A stretch of DNA of 61,381 nucleotides from Curtobacterium sp. MCBA15_008 (GCF_001865065.1 NZ_MJGN01000023.1:93574-154954); one strand, 5' to 3'. Positions 50,751-60,280 are shown, counted from the first letter of the stretch. The notes: generated by a model from the sequence alone, not told the origin. A program made the numbers and translations.

Positions 50751-52736
50751 TCAGGCGACCGGCGTGACGGGCAGGTGCTTCGCCCACCATGCGAGCACGT
50801 GCTCGAACCGCTGCACGCGGTGCCAGGGGCGACCCGATCGGGACAGTTCGTGCCCCTCACCCGGGAACACCAGGAACGACGCGTCGACGCCCGCGCGCTT
50901 GAGCGCGACGAACTGCCGCTGACCCTGCTCGATCGGGCAGCGCCAGTCCTCTTCCGAGTGCGCCACCATGAACGGGATCGTGACCTGGTCGGCGTACGTC
51001 AGCGGGCTGCGGCGACGCTGCTCCTCCGGGTCGGCGCCCACGTAGGCGTCCGCGAAGAACCAGCCGATGTCCGAGCTGCCCGCGAAGGAGTCCCACGCGT
51101 TGACGGCGCGCTCGCTCCAGGCCGCGACGAAGCGGTCGCCGTGGTGCGCGGCGACCCAGCTCGTCATGAACCCGCCGTACGAGCCGCCCATGATGCCGAC
51201 ACGGGAGGCGTCGAGGTCAGGCCGTTCGAGGGCCGCGTCGAGCAGTGCCAGCACGTCGTCCACGTCCACGGTCCCCATCGCCCCGATGACGGCCCGGCCG
51301 TGCTCGAGGCCGTACCCGCCGGAACCGCGGGGGTTGCCGATGACGACGGCGTAGCCGGCGCTCGCGTAGACCTGCGCCTCGTCGAAGAACGCCCAGGTGT
51401 CCTGTCCGAACGGGCCGCCGTGCACGACCCGGAGGACCGGGTGCGGGCCGTCGCCCTCGGGGAGGACGACCCAGCCGTGGACCGGGGTGCCGTCGGCCGA
51501 GGTGCCGGTGAGTTCCTCGATGCGGCGGACGCCGGGGGCGGCCGCGTGGTCGCGGAGCGGGGCCGCGAAGTCGGTGAGGATCGCCGCGTCGTCGGTGCCG
51601 GAGGTCAGGTCGACCACGTGCACCTCGCCGGGGGAGTCCGTCGTGGCCGCGGTGGCGACCAGCACGTCGCCGTCGACGTCGAAGCCGGAGACGACCACGT
51701 GGCCGCCGAGGACCGTCGGGAGCTCGTCGAGCTGCAGCGCGGTGGTCGTGCCCGCGGGGACGCGCCGGACGGTCACGGTGCCGCGGTCGAGCACGGACAC
51801 CAGGACGTCGTCGCCGTGCAGCACCGGAGCGCTGGCGACGTCGACGGTCTCGCGGGCGGTGCGCCGGACGGGGGCTGCGCCGTCCGTGACCGACCAGAGG
51901 CCCTCGGGTTCGCCCACGAGTCGCCCGTCGAGGTGGGAAGCCCCGACGTAGTGGATCGAGCCGTCGACCGCGATCGTGCTCGAGCTGACGGACCCCTCGG
52001 TCCGGACGGCGAGGGAGATCGTGCCGTCCGTGGCGTCGACCCGGTACAGGTCGTCGTCGTGGGTCTCCCGCTCGCCGAGGTCCCGCGGCGCGACGACGAG
52101 CAGGGCGTCGCCCTCCGGGTACCAGGCCGGCGCGGCCAGCGAGCACGGTGCGCTCGTCAGGGCGGTGTCGACCGGGGAGGCCGCGCGGTCCGTGACGTCG
52201 ACCACGACGAGCTGCTGCGGCTTGTCGAGCAGGTAGCCGGTGCCGTCGACGTGGAAGTCGAGCCGCGTGATGAGCCGCGGCGCCTCGGCGCTCGGGGCGG
52301 GACGACGGTCGCCGCCGGGGACGGCGGTGCCGGAGCGGCCGGGCTCGGGGAAGCGTGCCGTCACCGCGACGCGCGTGGAGTCGGGCGACCAGACGGGGGA
52401 GCCGGCGCCGAGCGGCAGTGCAGTGACGACACGGGCCTCGCCGCCGTCCACGGGCGCGACGGCGAGCTGCGGGTGCGCGGCGCCGTGTTCGTCGTCGACG
52501 GAGCGGAGGAAGGCGAGCGAGCGGCCGTCGGGGGAGAGGACCGGGGCGGAGTCCCGGTCGCCGGCCGTCCAGCGCACGGCGCCGTCGGCGGTCACCCGCT
52601 CGATGGTGCTGCGGTAGGCATCGGCCTCGAGGTCGGGACGGGACACCGCAACGAAGGCTGCACCGCCCCGCCGGAGATCGCCGCTGACGGTCGGGGAAGA
52701 AGGGACGTGGAGGTGGTGGATGTCGTTCGCGAGCAC
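50751..52736 (-). CDS. S9 family serine peptidase (acylaminoacyl peptidase/prolyl oligopeptidase)
   Basis: The 661-residue peptidase has an N-terminal beta-propeller (repeat units such as APVLSPDGRSLAFLR and SPVWSPDSTRVAVTARF) and a C-terminal alpha/beta hydrolase domain. The nucleophile S519 is in GIMGGSYGGFMTSW; the acid residue is in HSEEDWRCP and the His in FPGEGHELSRSGRP. No signal peptide, so it is cytoplasmic and probably trims short peptides. GTG 52736 lies 6 nt after TAGCGT (leaderless). The neighbouring peptide importer is consistent with peptide use. Confidence 0.92.
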   Translation of the reverse strand: MLANDIHHLHVPSSPTVSGDLRRGGAAFVAVSRPDLEADAYRSTIERVTADGAVRWTAGDRDSAPVLSPDGRSLAFLRSVDDEHGAAHPQLAVAPVDGGEARVVTALPLGAGSPVWSPDSTRVAVTARFPEPGRSGTAVPGGDRRPAPSAEAPRLITRLDFHVDGTGYLLDKPQQLVVVDVTDRAASPVDTALTSAPCSLAAPAWYPEGDALLVVAPRDLGERETHDDDLYRVDATDGTISLAVRTEGSVSSSTIAVDGSIHYVGASHLDGRLVGEPEGLWSVTDGAAPVRRTARETVDVASAPVLHGDDVLVSVLDRGTVTVRRVPAGTTTALQLDELPTVLGGHVVVSGFDVDGDVLVATAATTDSPGEVHVVDLTSGTDDAAILTDFAAPLRDHAAAPGVRRIEELTGTSADGTPVHGWVVLPEGDGPHPVLRVVHGGPFGQDTWAFFDEAQVYASAGYAVVIGNPRGSGGYGLEHGRAVIGAMGTVDVDDVLALLDAALERPDLDASRVGIMGGSYGGFMTSWVAAHHGDRFVAAWSERAVNAWDSFAGSSDIGWFFADAYVGADPEEQRRRSPLTYADQVTIPFMVAHSEEDWRCPIEQGQRQFVALKRAGVDASFLVFPGEGHELSRSGRPWHRVQRFEHVLAWWAKHLPVTPVA

Positions 52737-52958
52737 GTGTTCACGCTACGGCCAGACACCGGTCGACGCCGGTGCAGATCGCCTCGCGGCGTTTCCCGAG
52801 CGTTCATCGGCTTGGGGGCCTGCCGCAAGACTGTTCAGAATCCGTTGCGGGGTCAAGCGCACGCGTTGCGCATGGCACCTTCGTGGCGCAAGTATCCACA
52901 GTCTCACGCAACGATCCGCCGCACACGTTTCCGATGTGTAACAACTTCGTCGGAGATT

Positions 52959-52987
52959 TTGAGCGCCTTCCGACCCGCACCTATGGT
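52959..52987 (+). promoter_or_regulatory. Promoter of the peptide ABC transporter operon
   Basis: TTGAGC (52959-52964), a 17-nt spacer and TATGGT (52982-52987) form a good sigma-70-type promoter, about 60 nt ahead of the binding-protein start. The surrounding 52740-53054 region is A/T-richer than average and holds no gene. Confidence 0.65.
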
Positions 52988-53054
52988 TCTGGGGAACGCG
53001 CCGTGGGTCCTGCCTCCTGCACGTTCGATCACATTCCATCAGGAGGATCACAGA

Positions 53055-54815
53055 GTGAACATCACCAAGAAGCGGGGACGCCAGCTGCTCGGCGCCGTCG
53101 CCCTGGCCGGGGCGGCAGCGATCGCCCTCGCCGGCTGCACCACCTCTCCGAGTGCCAACGAGTCCGGTTCGGCGTCGAACAAGACCGTCACCGTCGCGCA
53201 GGTCAACGAAGTCACGTCGTTCAACTACAACACCCCCCAGGGCAACCTGGACATGAACGGCATGATCAACTACATGACCCAGCCGCAGTTCGTGACGCTG
53301 GGGTCGGACTACAAGATCACGCCGAACACCGACCTCGGCACGATGAAGAAGATCAGCGACGACCCGCTGACGGTCAAGTACACGCTGAACAAGGACGCGA
53401 AGTGGTCCGACGGCAAGGCGATCACCTCTGACGACCTCCTCCTCGGCTGGGCGCAGGCGTCCGGCTACTACGACTCGGCCACGCAGGACGCCGACGGCAA
53501 GGTCACGAGCGGGACGCAGTACTTCTCCCTCGCCTCGGCCTCGCCGTTCAAGACGGACTACCCGAGCGACATCACCAAGACGTCGATCACGCTCAAGTAC
53601 AAGGACCCGTACGTCGACTGGAACCTCGTCAACCCGATCCAGTTCCCGGCGCACGTCGTCGCGGACGAGGCGGGCACGACCACCGACGACCTGCTGAAGG
53701 CGCTCAAGGACACCCCCGCTGGTGACCCGGCCAAGCCCGCCGCGGCGAACGAGACCCTCAAGAAGGTCGCCGACTTCGTCAACACCGGCTACGACAAGAC
53801 CAGCCTGCCGAGCGACAAGAAGCTCCTCGTCTCCGGCGGTCCGCTCATGGTCTCCGCGTGGACCCCGAAGCAGTCGATGACCCTCGTTCCGAACCCCGAG
53901 TACACGGGCGACCACAAGGTCAAGTTCGGCAAGCTCGTCGTCCGCTTCATCGGTGACGCGAACGCCCAGGTCACGGCCCTCCAGAACGGTGAGGTCGACG
54001 CGATCCAGCCGCAGGCCTCCGCCGACACGGTGAAGGCGCTCGACGCGGCCTCCGGCGTGAAGGTCATCGAGGGTGCACAGGTCGCCTACGACCACCTCGA
54101 CCTGAACTTCGGCGCGTCCGTGTTCAAGGACGAGAACGTCCGCAAGGCGTTCCTCCTCACCATCCCGCGCGACCAGATCCTCCAGTCGATCGTCACCCCG
54201 ATCAACAAGGACGCCAAGGTTCTCGACTCGCAGCTCTACCTGCCGGGCCAGGAAGGCTACGAGGACGCCGTCAAGGCGAACGACTCCGACGAGTACTCGA
54301 AGGTCGACATCGACAAGGCGAAGCAGCTCCTGAAGGGCGCCACCCCGTCGATCAAGATCCTCTACAACACCGAGAACCCGAACCGCGTGGACACGTTCCA
54401 GGCGATCCAGGCCTCGGCCAAGAAGGCCGGCATCAAGGTCGTCGACGGCGGTTCGCCGGACTGGTCCTCGCTCCTCGCGGGCGGCGACTACGACGCGTCG
54501 ATCTTCGGCTGGGTCAACCCGGGTGCCGGCAACGCCGCGATCCCGCAGCTCTTCCAGACCAACAACTCGGGCAACTACAACAAGTTCGCCAACGAGCAGG
54601 CCTCGAAGCTGGCTGTGGACACGCAGACCACGCTGGACGCGTCGAAGCTCGACGACATGAAGCAGCAGATCGACAAGATCGCCTTCGACCAGGCCTACGG
54701 GCTCCCGCTGTTCCAGAGCCCGGGGCTGTTCGCCACCGGTGCGAACCTGAAGGGCGTCGACTACTTCGGCGGCCAGACGGGCATCTTCTGGAACGTCTGG
54801 GACTGGACCAAGTGA
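53055..54815 (+). CDS. Lipoprotein substrate-binding protein of a peptide-type ABC importer (SBP family 5)
   Basis: The 586-residue product has a signal peptide (KKRGRQLLGAVALAGAAAIA) ending in the lipobox LAGC with acylated C28, then a family 5 solute-binding fold (VKYTLNKDAKWSDGKAITSDD, LDLNFGASVFKDENVRKAFLL). Family 5 proteins bind peptides, nickel or sugars; here peptides are most likely. GTG 53055 follows a strong AGGAGG. It is the first gene of the importer operon; a hairpin separates it from the permease. Confidence 0.93.
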   Translation: MNITKKRGRQLLGAVALAGAAAIALAGCTTSPSANESGSASNKTVTVAQVNEVTSFNYNTPQGNLDMNGMINYMTQPQFVTLGSDYKITPNTDLGTMKKISDDPLTVKYTLNKDAKWSDGKAITSDDLLLGWAQASGYYDSATQDADGKVTSGTQYFSLASASPFKTDYPSDITKTSITLKYKDPYVDWNLVNPIQFPAHVVADEAGTTTDDLLKALKDTPAGDPAKPAAANETLKKVADFVNTGYDKTSLPSDKKLLVSGGPLMVSAWTPKQSMTLVPNPEYTGDHKVKFGKLVVRFIGDANAQVTALQNGEVDAIQPQASADTVKALDAASGVKVIEGAQVAYDHLDLNFGASVFKDENVRKAFLLTIPRDQILQSIVTPINKDAKVLDSQLYLPGQEGYEDAVKANDSDEYSKVDIDKAKQLLKGATPSIKILYNTENPNRVDTFQAIQASAKKAGIKVVDGGSPDWSSLLAGGDYDASIFGWVNPGAGNAAIPQLFQTNNSGNYNKFANEQASKLAVDTQTTLDASKLDDMKQQIDKIAFDQAYGLPLFQSPGLFATGANLKGVDYFGGQTGIFWNVWDWTK

Positions 54816-54850
54816 TCCTGACCGGTCGCTGATCAGCACCACACACGAGG

Positions 54851-54879
54851 GGGCGCCGGACTCGACGAGTCCGGCGCCC
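54851..54879 (+). terminator. Attenuator-like hairpin after the binding-protein gene
   Basis: GGGCGCCGGACTC pairs with its complement around a 3-nt loop, 36 nt after the stop. Partial termination here would give excess binding protein over permeases, a common arrangement in importer operons. Confidence 0.8.
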
Positions 54880-55051
54880 TCCCGTGAGCCGGGACCCTGT
54901 CCGGCACCCTCCATCGCCGGAGACCCCGGCACCCACCGCTGTGCGATGTCGAAGAAGACCGCAACGCGGGACCCAGTACTCTTGCTGCTCGGGCCGCCCG
55001 ATCGGACGACCAGCAGTACGATCCACCACACCGGAGAGGCACCCATCGCCC

Positions 55052-56575
55052 ATGGTGAGTTTCATCGCGAGACGGATCCTCGTCTCGGTCCTCATCCTCA
55101 TCGCCGCGTCGTTCATCATGTACAACCTGGCGGCGATCGCGGGGAACCCCCTGCAGGACCTCCAGAGCAGCAACTCGCCGAACCGTGACCAGCTCATCGC
55201 TGCACGGACCGCGGCACAGCACCTCGACGTCATCCCGCCGCTCCGCTGGGGCATCTGGATCACCGGCGTCGGCAAGTGCGTGATCGGCCAGTGCGACCTC
55301 GGCACCACGTTCAGCAACCAGCCCGTCGCGGAGCTCCTCCCGCAGGCCGTCGGTTCGACGATCCAGCTGGTGACGTTCTCGTTCATCCTGGCGATCGTCT
55401 TCGGCATCGGCCTCGGCGTCGTCACGGCCCTCCGCGTCTACTCGGGCTTCGACTACTCGATCACGCTGGTCAGCTTCTTCCTGTACTCGCTGCCGTCCTT
55501 CCTGATGGCCGTGCTCCTGAAGTCGTTCATCGCGCTGGACTACAACAACTTCCTGGTCGACCCGAAGATCCCACCGGTGACGCTGGTGCTCATCGCGGTC
55601 ATCGTCGGCCTCGTCATCCAGCTCATCGTGGGCGGCGTCCTCAAGCGACGGCTCATGGTCGGCGCGATCAGCGCCGTCGTGACCGCGGGCATGCTGCTCC
55701 TCATGCAGGCCACGGGCTGGTTCACCAACCCGTCGCTCGGCCCGGTCTTCGTGATCCTGTTCAGCGCCGGCATCGGCCTCGCCATGGTCGCGCTGCTCGC
55801 CGGCACGAAGAACCGCCGCGCGTGGCTGGTCGCCGGGATCAACGTCCTCGTCGCGATCATCTGCTACTTCGCGCTGCAGGGGCTGCTCAACGTGTCGTCC
55901 GGAGCGACGATCTTCATCCTCGCCGTCGTGACCGTCCTGGTCGGCCTGGCATCCGGCTTCTTCGTCGGCGGCCACGACCGCGGGCTGATGATGCGGATCG
56001 GTGCGCTGACCGCGTTCCTCAGCGCCGGCGTCATCCTGCTCGACCGCTTCATGCGCTCGTGGATCGACTACACGCAGAACTACGTGTCGCGTCCGATCGC
56101 GACGGTGGGCTCGCAGACACCGGGGCTCACCGGCGACTTCTGGATCACCGGGATCGACAGCTACACCCACCTGCTGCTGCCGACGATCTCGCTGCTGCTC
56201 ATCAGCTTCGCGAGCTACACGCGGTACTCGCGCTCGGGCATGCTCGAGGTCCTCGACCAGGACTACGTGCGTACCGCGCGTGCGAAGGGCCTGCCGGAGC
56301 GCACCGTCATCGTGCGCCACGCGCTCCGCAACATGCTCATCCCGATCGCGACGCTCGTGGCAACCGACGTCGGCGCACTCCTCGGTGGCGCGATCATCAC
56401 CGAGCGGGTCTTCGCGATCTCGGGCATGGGCAGCCTGTTCAACAGCGGGCTGTCGATCACCGACGTGAACCCGGTGATGGGGTACTTCCTCGTCATCGCG
56501 ATCACGGCGATCGCGTTCAACTTCCTCGCCGACCTGGCCTACTCGGCCCTCGACCCGCGGGTGCGTGTCCGATGA
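55052..56575 (+). CDS. Oligopeptide-type ABC permease (OppB/DppB) with a large insertion
   Basis: A 507-residue inner-membrane permease. The N-terminal region (MVSFIARRILVSVLILIAAS) and C-terminal part from about residue 367 (LLPTISLLLISFASYTRYSRS and the coupling motif VRTARAKGLPERT) match OppB/DppB. OppB is usually about 310-340 residues; here about 170 extra residues between about 172 and 345 add several more hydrophobic segments. ATG 55052 has GGAGAGG upstream, slightly far. Its stop overlaps the ATG of a 30-codon frame (ATGA). Confidence 0.9.
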   Translation: MVSFIARRILVSVLILIAASFIMYNLAAIAGNPLQDLQSSNSPNRDQLIAARTAAQHLDVIPPLRWGIWITGVGKCVIGQCDLGTTFSNQPVAELLPQAVGSTIQLVTFSFILAIVFGIGLGVVTALRVYSGFDYSITLVSFFLYSLPSFLMAVLLKSFIALDYNNFLVDPKIPPVTLVLIAVIVGLVIQLIVGGVLKRRLMVGAISAVVTAGMLLLMQATGWFTNPSLGPVFVILFSAGIGLAMVALLAGTKNRRAWLVAGINVLVAIICYFALQGLLNVSSGATIFILAVVTVLVGLASGFFVGGHDRGLMMRIGALTAFLSAGVILLDRFMRSWIDYTQNYVSRPIATVGSQTPGLTGDFWITGIDSYTHLLLPTISLLLISFASYTRYSRSGMLEVLDQDYVRTARAKGLPERTVIVRHALRNMLIPIATLVATDVGALLGGAIITERVFAISGMGSLFNSGLSITDVNPVMGYFLVIAITAIAFNFLADLAYSALDPRVRVR

Positions 56576-56664
56576 CCGCGCTGCGGACGACGACCGAGAC
56601 CCGTCGCGCCACGAGCGCGGTCGGCCACTCCACGGCAGTGCACCCCCAGGAGGGAATCCGATGA
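56572..56664 (+). CDS. Possible 30-residue coupling ORF between the two permease genes
   Basis: A short frame begins at an ATG that overlaps the OppB-type stop (ATGA) and ends with a TGA overlapping the ATG of the next permease (ATGA). The sequence, MTALRTTTETRRATSAVGHS then TAVHPQEGIR, is not hydrophobic and has no known family. Its own start has no clear ribosome site. It may only reinitiate ribosomes. Confidence 0.3.
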   Translation: MTALRTTTETRRATSAVGHSTAVHPQEGIR

Positions 56665-57686
56665 GCACGATCCAGGGCGGCGCTCCGCTCGAACCCAACA
56701 TCGGCGACGGCATCGAGACGGGGAACACCCCGGACTCGCACGAGAAGCAGATCGGTGAGAGCCAGGGGCGGATCATCCTCCGCCGCTTCCTCGCGAACCG
56801 TCTGGCGGTCGTCGCCCTCGTCGTGTACATCCTCGTGCTGGTCTTCGCCGTCTCCGCCGTCGGCCTCGGACCGATCCCGGGATGGTGGCACTACTCGTAC
56901 CAGAGCCTCGAGACGCTGCAGAACGGTGGCGCACCGACCTCGGACCACCCGTTCGGGCAGGACCGCATCGGCAAGGATTACTTCGCCCTGACCATGCGCG
57001 GCATCCAGAACTCGGTGCTCGTGATGATCGTCATCGGCCTCTTCGCGACGTTCATCGGCGTCGTCGTCGGCGCGGTCGCGGGCTACTTCCGCGGCGTCGT
57101 CGACGCGGTCCTGATGCGCATCACCGACATCTTCATCGTCATCCCGGCGATCGTGATCGGTGCCGTGGTCGGCAAGACGGCCAACGGTCTCGGGGCGTGG
57201 GGCCTCGCGCTCCTGCTCGGTCTGGTGTCCTGGATGGTCATCGCCCGTCTGGTCCGCGCCGAGTTCCTGTCGCTCCGCGAGCGCGAGTTCGTCGAGGCGG
57301 CCCGGGTCGCCGGGGCGTCCGACATCCGGATCATCTTCCGCCACATCCTGCCGAACGCGATCGGCGTGATCATCGTCTCCGCGACGCTGCTCATCGCCTC
57401 TGCGATCCTGCTCGAGACGGCGCTGAGCTACCTCGGGTACGGCATCAAGGCGCCGGACTCGTCGCTCGGTCTGCTCATCAGCCAGAACCAGTCGGCGTTC
57501 CAGACGCGTCCGTACCTGTTCTGGTGGCCGGCCTCGTTCATCGTGCTGCTCGCGCTCTGCGTGAACTTCATCGGTGACGGTCTGCGCGACGCGTTCGACC
57601 CGCGCTCGAAGCGGTTCAGCCTCCGCAAGACCCGCGAGGCGAGCGCGCCGGAGAACACGTCCGGCTCGGAGATGATCAGCGCGTGA
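56661..57686 (+). CDS. Oligopeptide-type ABC permease (OppC/DppC)
   Basis: The 341-residue second permease: an N-terminal cytoplasmic segment (about 45 residues), first span LAVVALVVYILVLVFAVSAV, the OppC-typical DHPFGQDRIGKDYFALTMRG, and the coupling motif VEAARVAGASDIRIIFRHIL that contacts the ATPase. ATG 56661 has AGGAGGG 6 nt upstream. The ATPase gene follows only after an opposite-strand gene. Confidence 0.94.
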   Translation: MSTIQGGAPLEPNIGDGIETGNTPDSHEKQIGESQGRIILRRFLANRLAVVALVVYILVLVFAVSAVGLGPIPGWWHYSYQSLETLQNGGAPTSDHPFGQDRIGKDYFALTMRGIQNSVLVMIVIGLFATFIGVVVGAVAGYFRGVVDAVLMRITDIFIVIPAIVIGAVVGKTANGLGAWGLALLLGLVSWMVIARLVRAEFLSLREREFVEAARVAGASDIRIIFRHILPNAIGVIIVSATLLIASAILLETALSYLGYGIKAPDSSLGLLISQNQSAFQTRPYLFWWPASFIVLLALCVNFIGDGLRDAFDPRSKRFSLRKTREASAPENTSGSEMISA

Positions 57687-57700
57687 CGTCCCCCCGTGTC

Positions 57701-58330
57701 CTAGCGCGCCGCGATGGCGAACCAGCCGCCGACAGCGGTCGCCGCGAGCAGCACGATCGACAGCCAGTGCAGGGTGACCGGCACGCGCACGCTGTCCGCC
57801 GTGCCGAGCTCGATGGCGTCGCGCTCGCGCAGGTCGTGCCAGCGCTGCCGGATCAGGTACGCGGCGTCGCCGGACGCGGTGGACAGCAGGTCGCCCGCGC
57901 GGCGGTTGCCGTCCTCGGCCTCGGGGACGACGCGTCCGTGCCGCTGGTTCTGCCGGCGGGCCAGGGCGACGCCGGCACGACCGGGCGCCGGGGCGGCCCA
58001 GACCGCCACGCGGCGGTTCGGCGTGACGAGCGTCAGGGCGAAGCGCGTGTCGACGTGCACGAGCGCCGCCCAGGGTACCCGGACCGTGTGGAAGACGTTG
58101 ACGACCTCGATGCCGTCGTCGTCGACCGCCAGCCGGGGCCGCCAGAGCGCCACCCAGCCGAGCAGGACGCCGAACGCCGTCGGCACGAGTGCGAGGGCGC
58201 GGTCCTGCCAGGTCGCGTCGTTCAGCACGGTCGTGACGAAGAGCAGGGCGACGATCAGCCAGAGGGCGATCGCGAGTCCGCGGTTGAACTTGGACACGAA
58301 CACATCGCGCGTCGTCGGGGTGGCAGGCAT
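57701..58330 (-). CDS. PH-like domain membrane protein (paralogue of 60751-61299)
   Basis: A 209-residue protein with two N-terminal hydrophobic segments (LAIALWLIVALLFVTTVLN, LALVPTAFGVLLGWVALW), a PH-like beta domain (RLAVDDDGIEVVNVFHTVRVPWAALVHVDTRFALTL) and a final membrane span (LSIVLLAATAVGGWFAIAA). The layout matches bacterial PH (bPH) proteins, function unknown. ATG 58330 follows GGAGG. It sits on the opposite strand inside the importer gene cluster. Confidence 0.8.
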   Translation of the reverse strand: MPATPTTRDVFVSKFNRGLAIALWLIVALLFVTTVLNDATWQDRALALVPTAFGVLLGWVALWRPRLAVDDDGIEVVNVFHTVRVPWAALVHVDTRFALTLVTPNRRVAVWAAPAPGRAGVALARRQNQRHGRVVPEAEDGNRRAGDLLSTASGDAAYLIRQRWHDLRERDAIELGTADSVRVPVTLHWLSIVLLAATAVGGWFAIAAR

Positions 58331-58446
58331 GCCTCCATCGTCGCAGGTCGGCGCCTCCACGCCCGACGCCTGCACACCCGCCGTCAGCGCTCCTCCATCA
58401 CCACCCACGCGGTCGTCACGAGCGACCGGGAAAGGACCGGACGTCG

Positions 58447-60222
58447 TTGAGCACGCCCGCCTCCGCGGCCACCACCCCGGCCGCCACCAGCACCCCCGTC
58501 GTCAAGGTCTCCGGGCTCGACGTCGACTTCGCGGTCGACGACGTCTGGACCCCCGCCGTCAAGCAGCTGTCCTACGAGATCCAGTCCGGTGAGGTGCTCG
58601 CCCTCGTGGGTGAGTCCGGCTCCGGCAAGTCCGTGAGCTCGATGTCGATCCTCGGCCTGCTGCCCCGGAACGCCCGCGTGAACGGCTCGATCGAGTTCCA
58701 GGGCACCGAGCTCCTCGGGCTCCGCTCGGCGCAGCTCCGCGAGTACCGCGGCAAGGAGATCGCTGTGATCTTCCAGGAGCCGATGACCGCCCTGAACCCG
58801 GTCTTCACCGTCGGTTCGCAGATCGTCGAGACGCTCCGCATCCACTACGGCATCTCGCCGAGCGAGGCGCGCGTCCGTGCGATCGAGCTCCTCGCCATGG
58901 TGGAGATGCCCGACCCGCAAAAGGCGTTCGACTCCTACCCGCACCAGCTCTCCGGTGGGCAGCGGCAGCGCGCGATGATCGCCCAGTCGATCTCCTGCGA
59001 CCCGAAGCTCCTCATCGCCGACGAGCCGACCACCGCCCTCGACGTCACAGTGCAGGCCGAGATCCTCGACCTCATCCGCGACCTCGCCGGCAAGCTCGGC
59101 AGTGCCGTCCTCCTCATCACCCACGACATGGGCGTCGTCGCCGACCTGGCGGACCGCATCGTCGTGATGAAGCAGGGCGTGGCCGTCGAGACCGGCACGG
59201 TGCGCGACGTCTTCGCGGCGCCGAAGCACGACTACACCAAGACGCTGCTCGACGCCGTGCCGCGCCTCGGCCAGGCTGGCGACGTGGTCATCGACCTCAC
59301 CGAGACCCTCGAAGCGGTCGTCGAGCACGAGGCCCCCGTCCAGGTCCACGAGACCCTGCTGCACACGGACGTCGTCCAGACGCTCGGCCCGGCGGTCCTC
59401 GAGTTCAAGGACGTCGTCATCGAGTACCCGGGGCGCGGCCGCGTGAAGGCGTTCCGCGCCATCGACGGCGTCGACCTGACGGTGCACGAGGGCGAGGTCG
59501 TCGGCCTCGTCGGCGAGTCCGGTTCGGGCAAGTCGACCCTCGGCCGTGCCGCGATCGGTCTCCTCCCGATCACGTCGGGTCAGCTCGACGTCACCGGCGT
59601 CGACCTGTCGAAGCCGACGCGCTCGCTCGTGCGTCAGGTCCACCAGAACGCGGGCATCGTCTTCCAGGACCCGTCGTCGTCGCTGAACCCGCGCATGACG
59701 ATCGGTCAGTCCATCGGCGAGCCGCTGCTGCTCGGCAAGGGCATGAAGGGCCGCGAGCTCGAGCGCGAGGTCGAGTCCCTGCTCGAGGCCGTCCGCCTCC
59801 CCACGTCGTACTCGACTCGCTTCCCGCACGAGCTCTCGGGTGGTCAGAAGCAGCGCATCGGCATTGCGCGTGCGCTGGCGCTCCGTCCGAAGCTGCTCAT
59901 CGCGGACGAGCCGACGTCGGCACTCGACGTGTCCGTTCAGGCGACCGTGCTCGAGCTGCTGAAGGACCTGCAGCGCGAGTTCGACTTCGCCTGCCTGTTC
60001 GTCACACACGACCTGGCGGTCATCGACGTGCTGGCCGACCGGATCGCGGTGCTGCACCACGGGCACCTCGCCGAGGTCGGCACGCGTGACCAGATCCTCC
60101 GCGACCCGCAGGACCCGTACACGCAGCGACTCATCGCCGCAGTGCCCCTGCCGGACCCGGACGTCCAGCGCGAGCGCCGGGAGCTGCGTCGCCAGATCCT
60201 CGCCGCCGGCGCGGACGAGTAA
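58447..60222 (+). CDS. Double ATP-binding protein of the peptide importer (DppD-DppF fusion)
   Basis: The 591-residue protein carries two complete ABC ATPase domains. Domain 1: Walker A GESGSGKS (K61), LSGGQRQR, LLIADEPTTALD. Domain 2: Walker A GESGSGKST (K362), LSGGQKQRIGIARAL, LLIADEPTSALD. This fusion can serve both OppB- and OppC-type permeases. TTG 58447 is the most likely start, after GGGAAAGGA. It is separated from the permeases by an opposite-strand gene and so must have its own promoter or be read through. A 17-bp terminator follows. Confidence 0.93.
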   Translation: MSTPASAATTPAATSTPVVKVSGLDVDFAVDDVWTPAVKQLSYEIQSGEVLALVGESGSGKSVSSMSILGLLPRNARVNGSIEFQGTELLGLRSAQLREYRGKEIAVIFQEPMTALNPVFTVGSQIVETLRIHYGISPSEARVRAIELLAMVEMPDPQKAFDSYPHQLSGGQRQRAMIAQSISCDPKLLIADEPTTALDVTVQAEILDLIRDLAGKLGSAVLLITHDMGVVADLADRIVVMKQGVAVETGTVRDVFAAPKHDYTKTLLDAVPRLGQAGDVVIDLTETLEAVVEHEAPVQVHETLLHTDVVQTLGPAVLEFKDVVIEYPGRGRVKAFRAIDGVDLTVHEGEVVGLVGESGSGKSTLGRAAIGLLPITSGQLDVTGVDLSKPTRSLVRQVHQNAGIVFQDPSSSLNPRMTIGQSIGEPLLLGKGMKGRELEREVESLLEAVRLPTSYSTRFPHELSGGQKQRIGIARALALRPKLLIADEPTSALDVSVQATVLELLKDLQREFDFACLFVTHDLAVIDVLADRIAVLHHGHLAEVGTRDQILRDPQDPYTQRLIAAVPLPDPDVQRERRELRRQILAAGADE

Positions 60223-60235
60223 GGACTCACCCAGA

Positions 60236-60273
60236 ACGACATCCCCGACGTCACACGACGTCGGGGATGTCGT
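60236..60273 (+). terminator. Terminator of the peptide importer operon
   Basis: ACGACATCCCCGACGTC at 60236-60252 pairs perfectly with 60257-60273 around an ACAC loop, 14 nt after the stop codon. Seventeen base pairs make this a strong terminator. Confidence 0.9.
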
Positions 60274-60280
60274 CGTTCGT

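Noticed and set aside
47468..50860. 1130-residue minus-strand open frame opposite gcvP
   Set aside because: It is the antisense shadow of gcvP in very GC-rich DNA: composition is Arg/Gly/Val/Asp-rich with no domain, while gcvP has all expected motifs.
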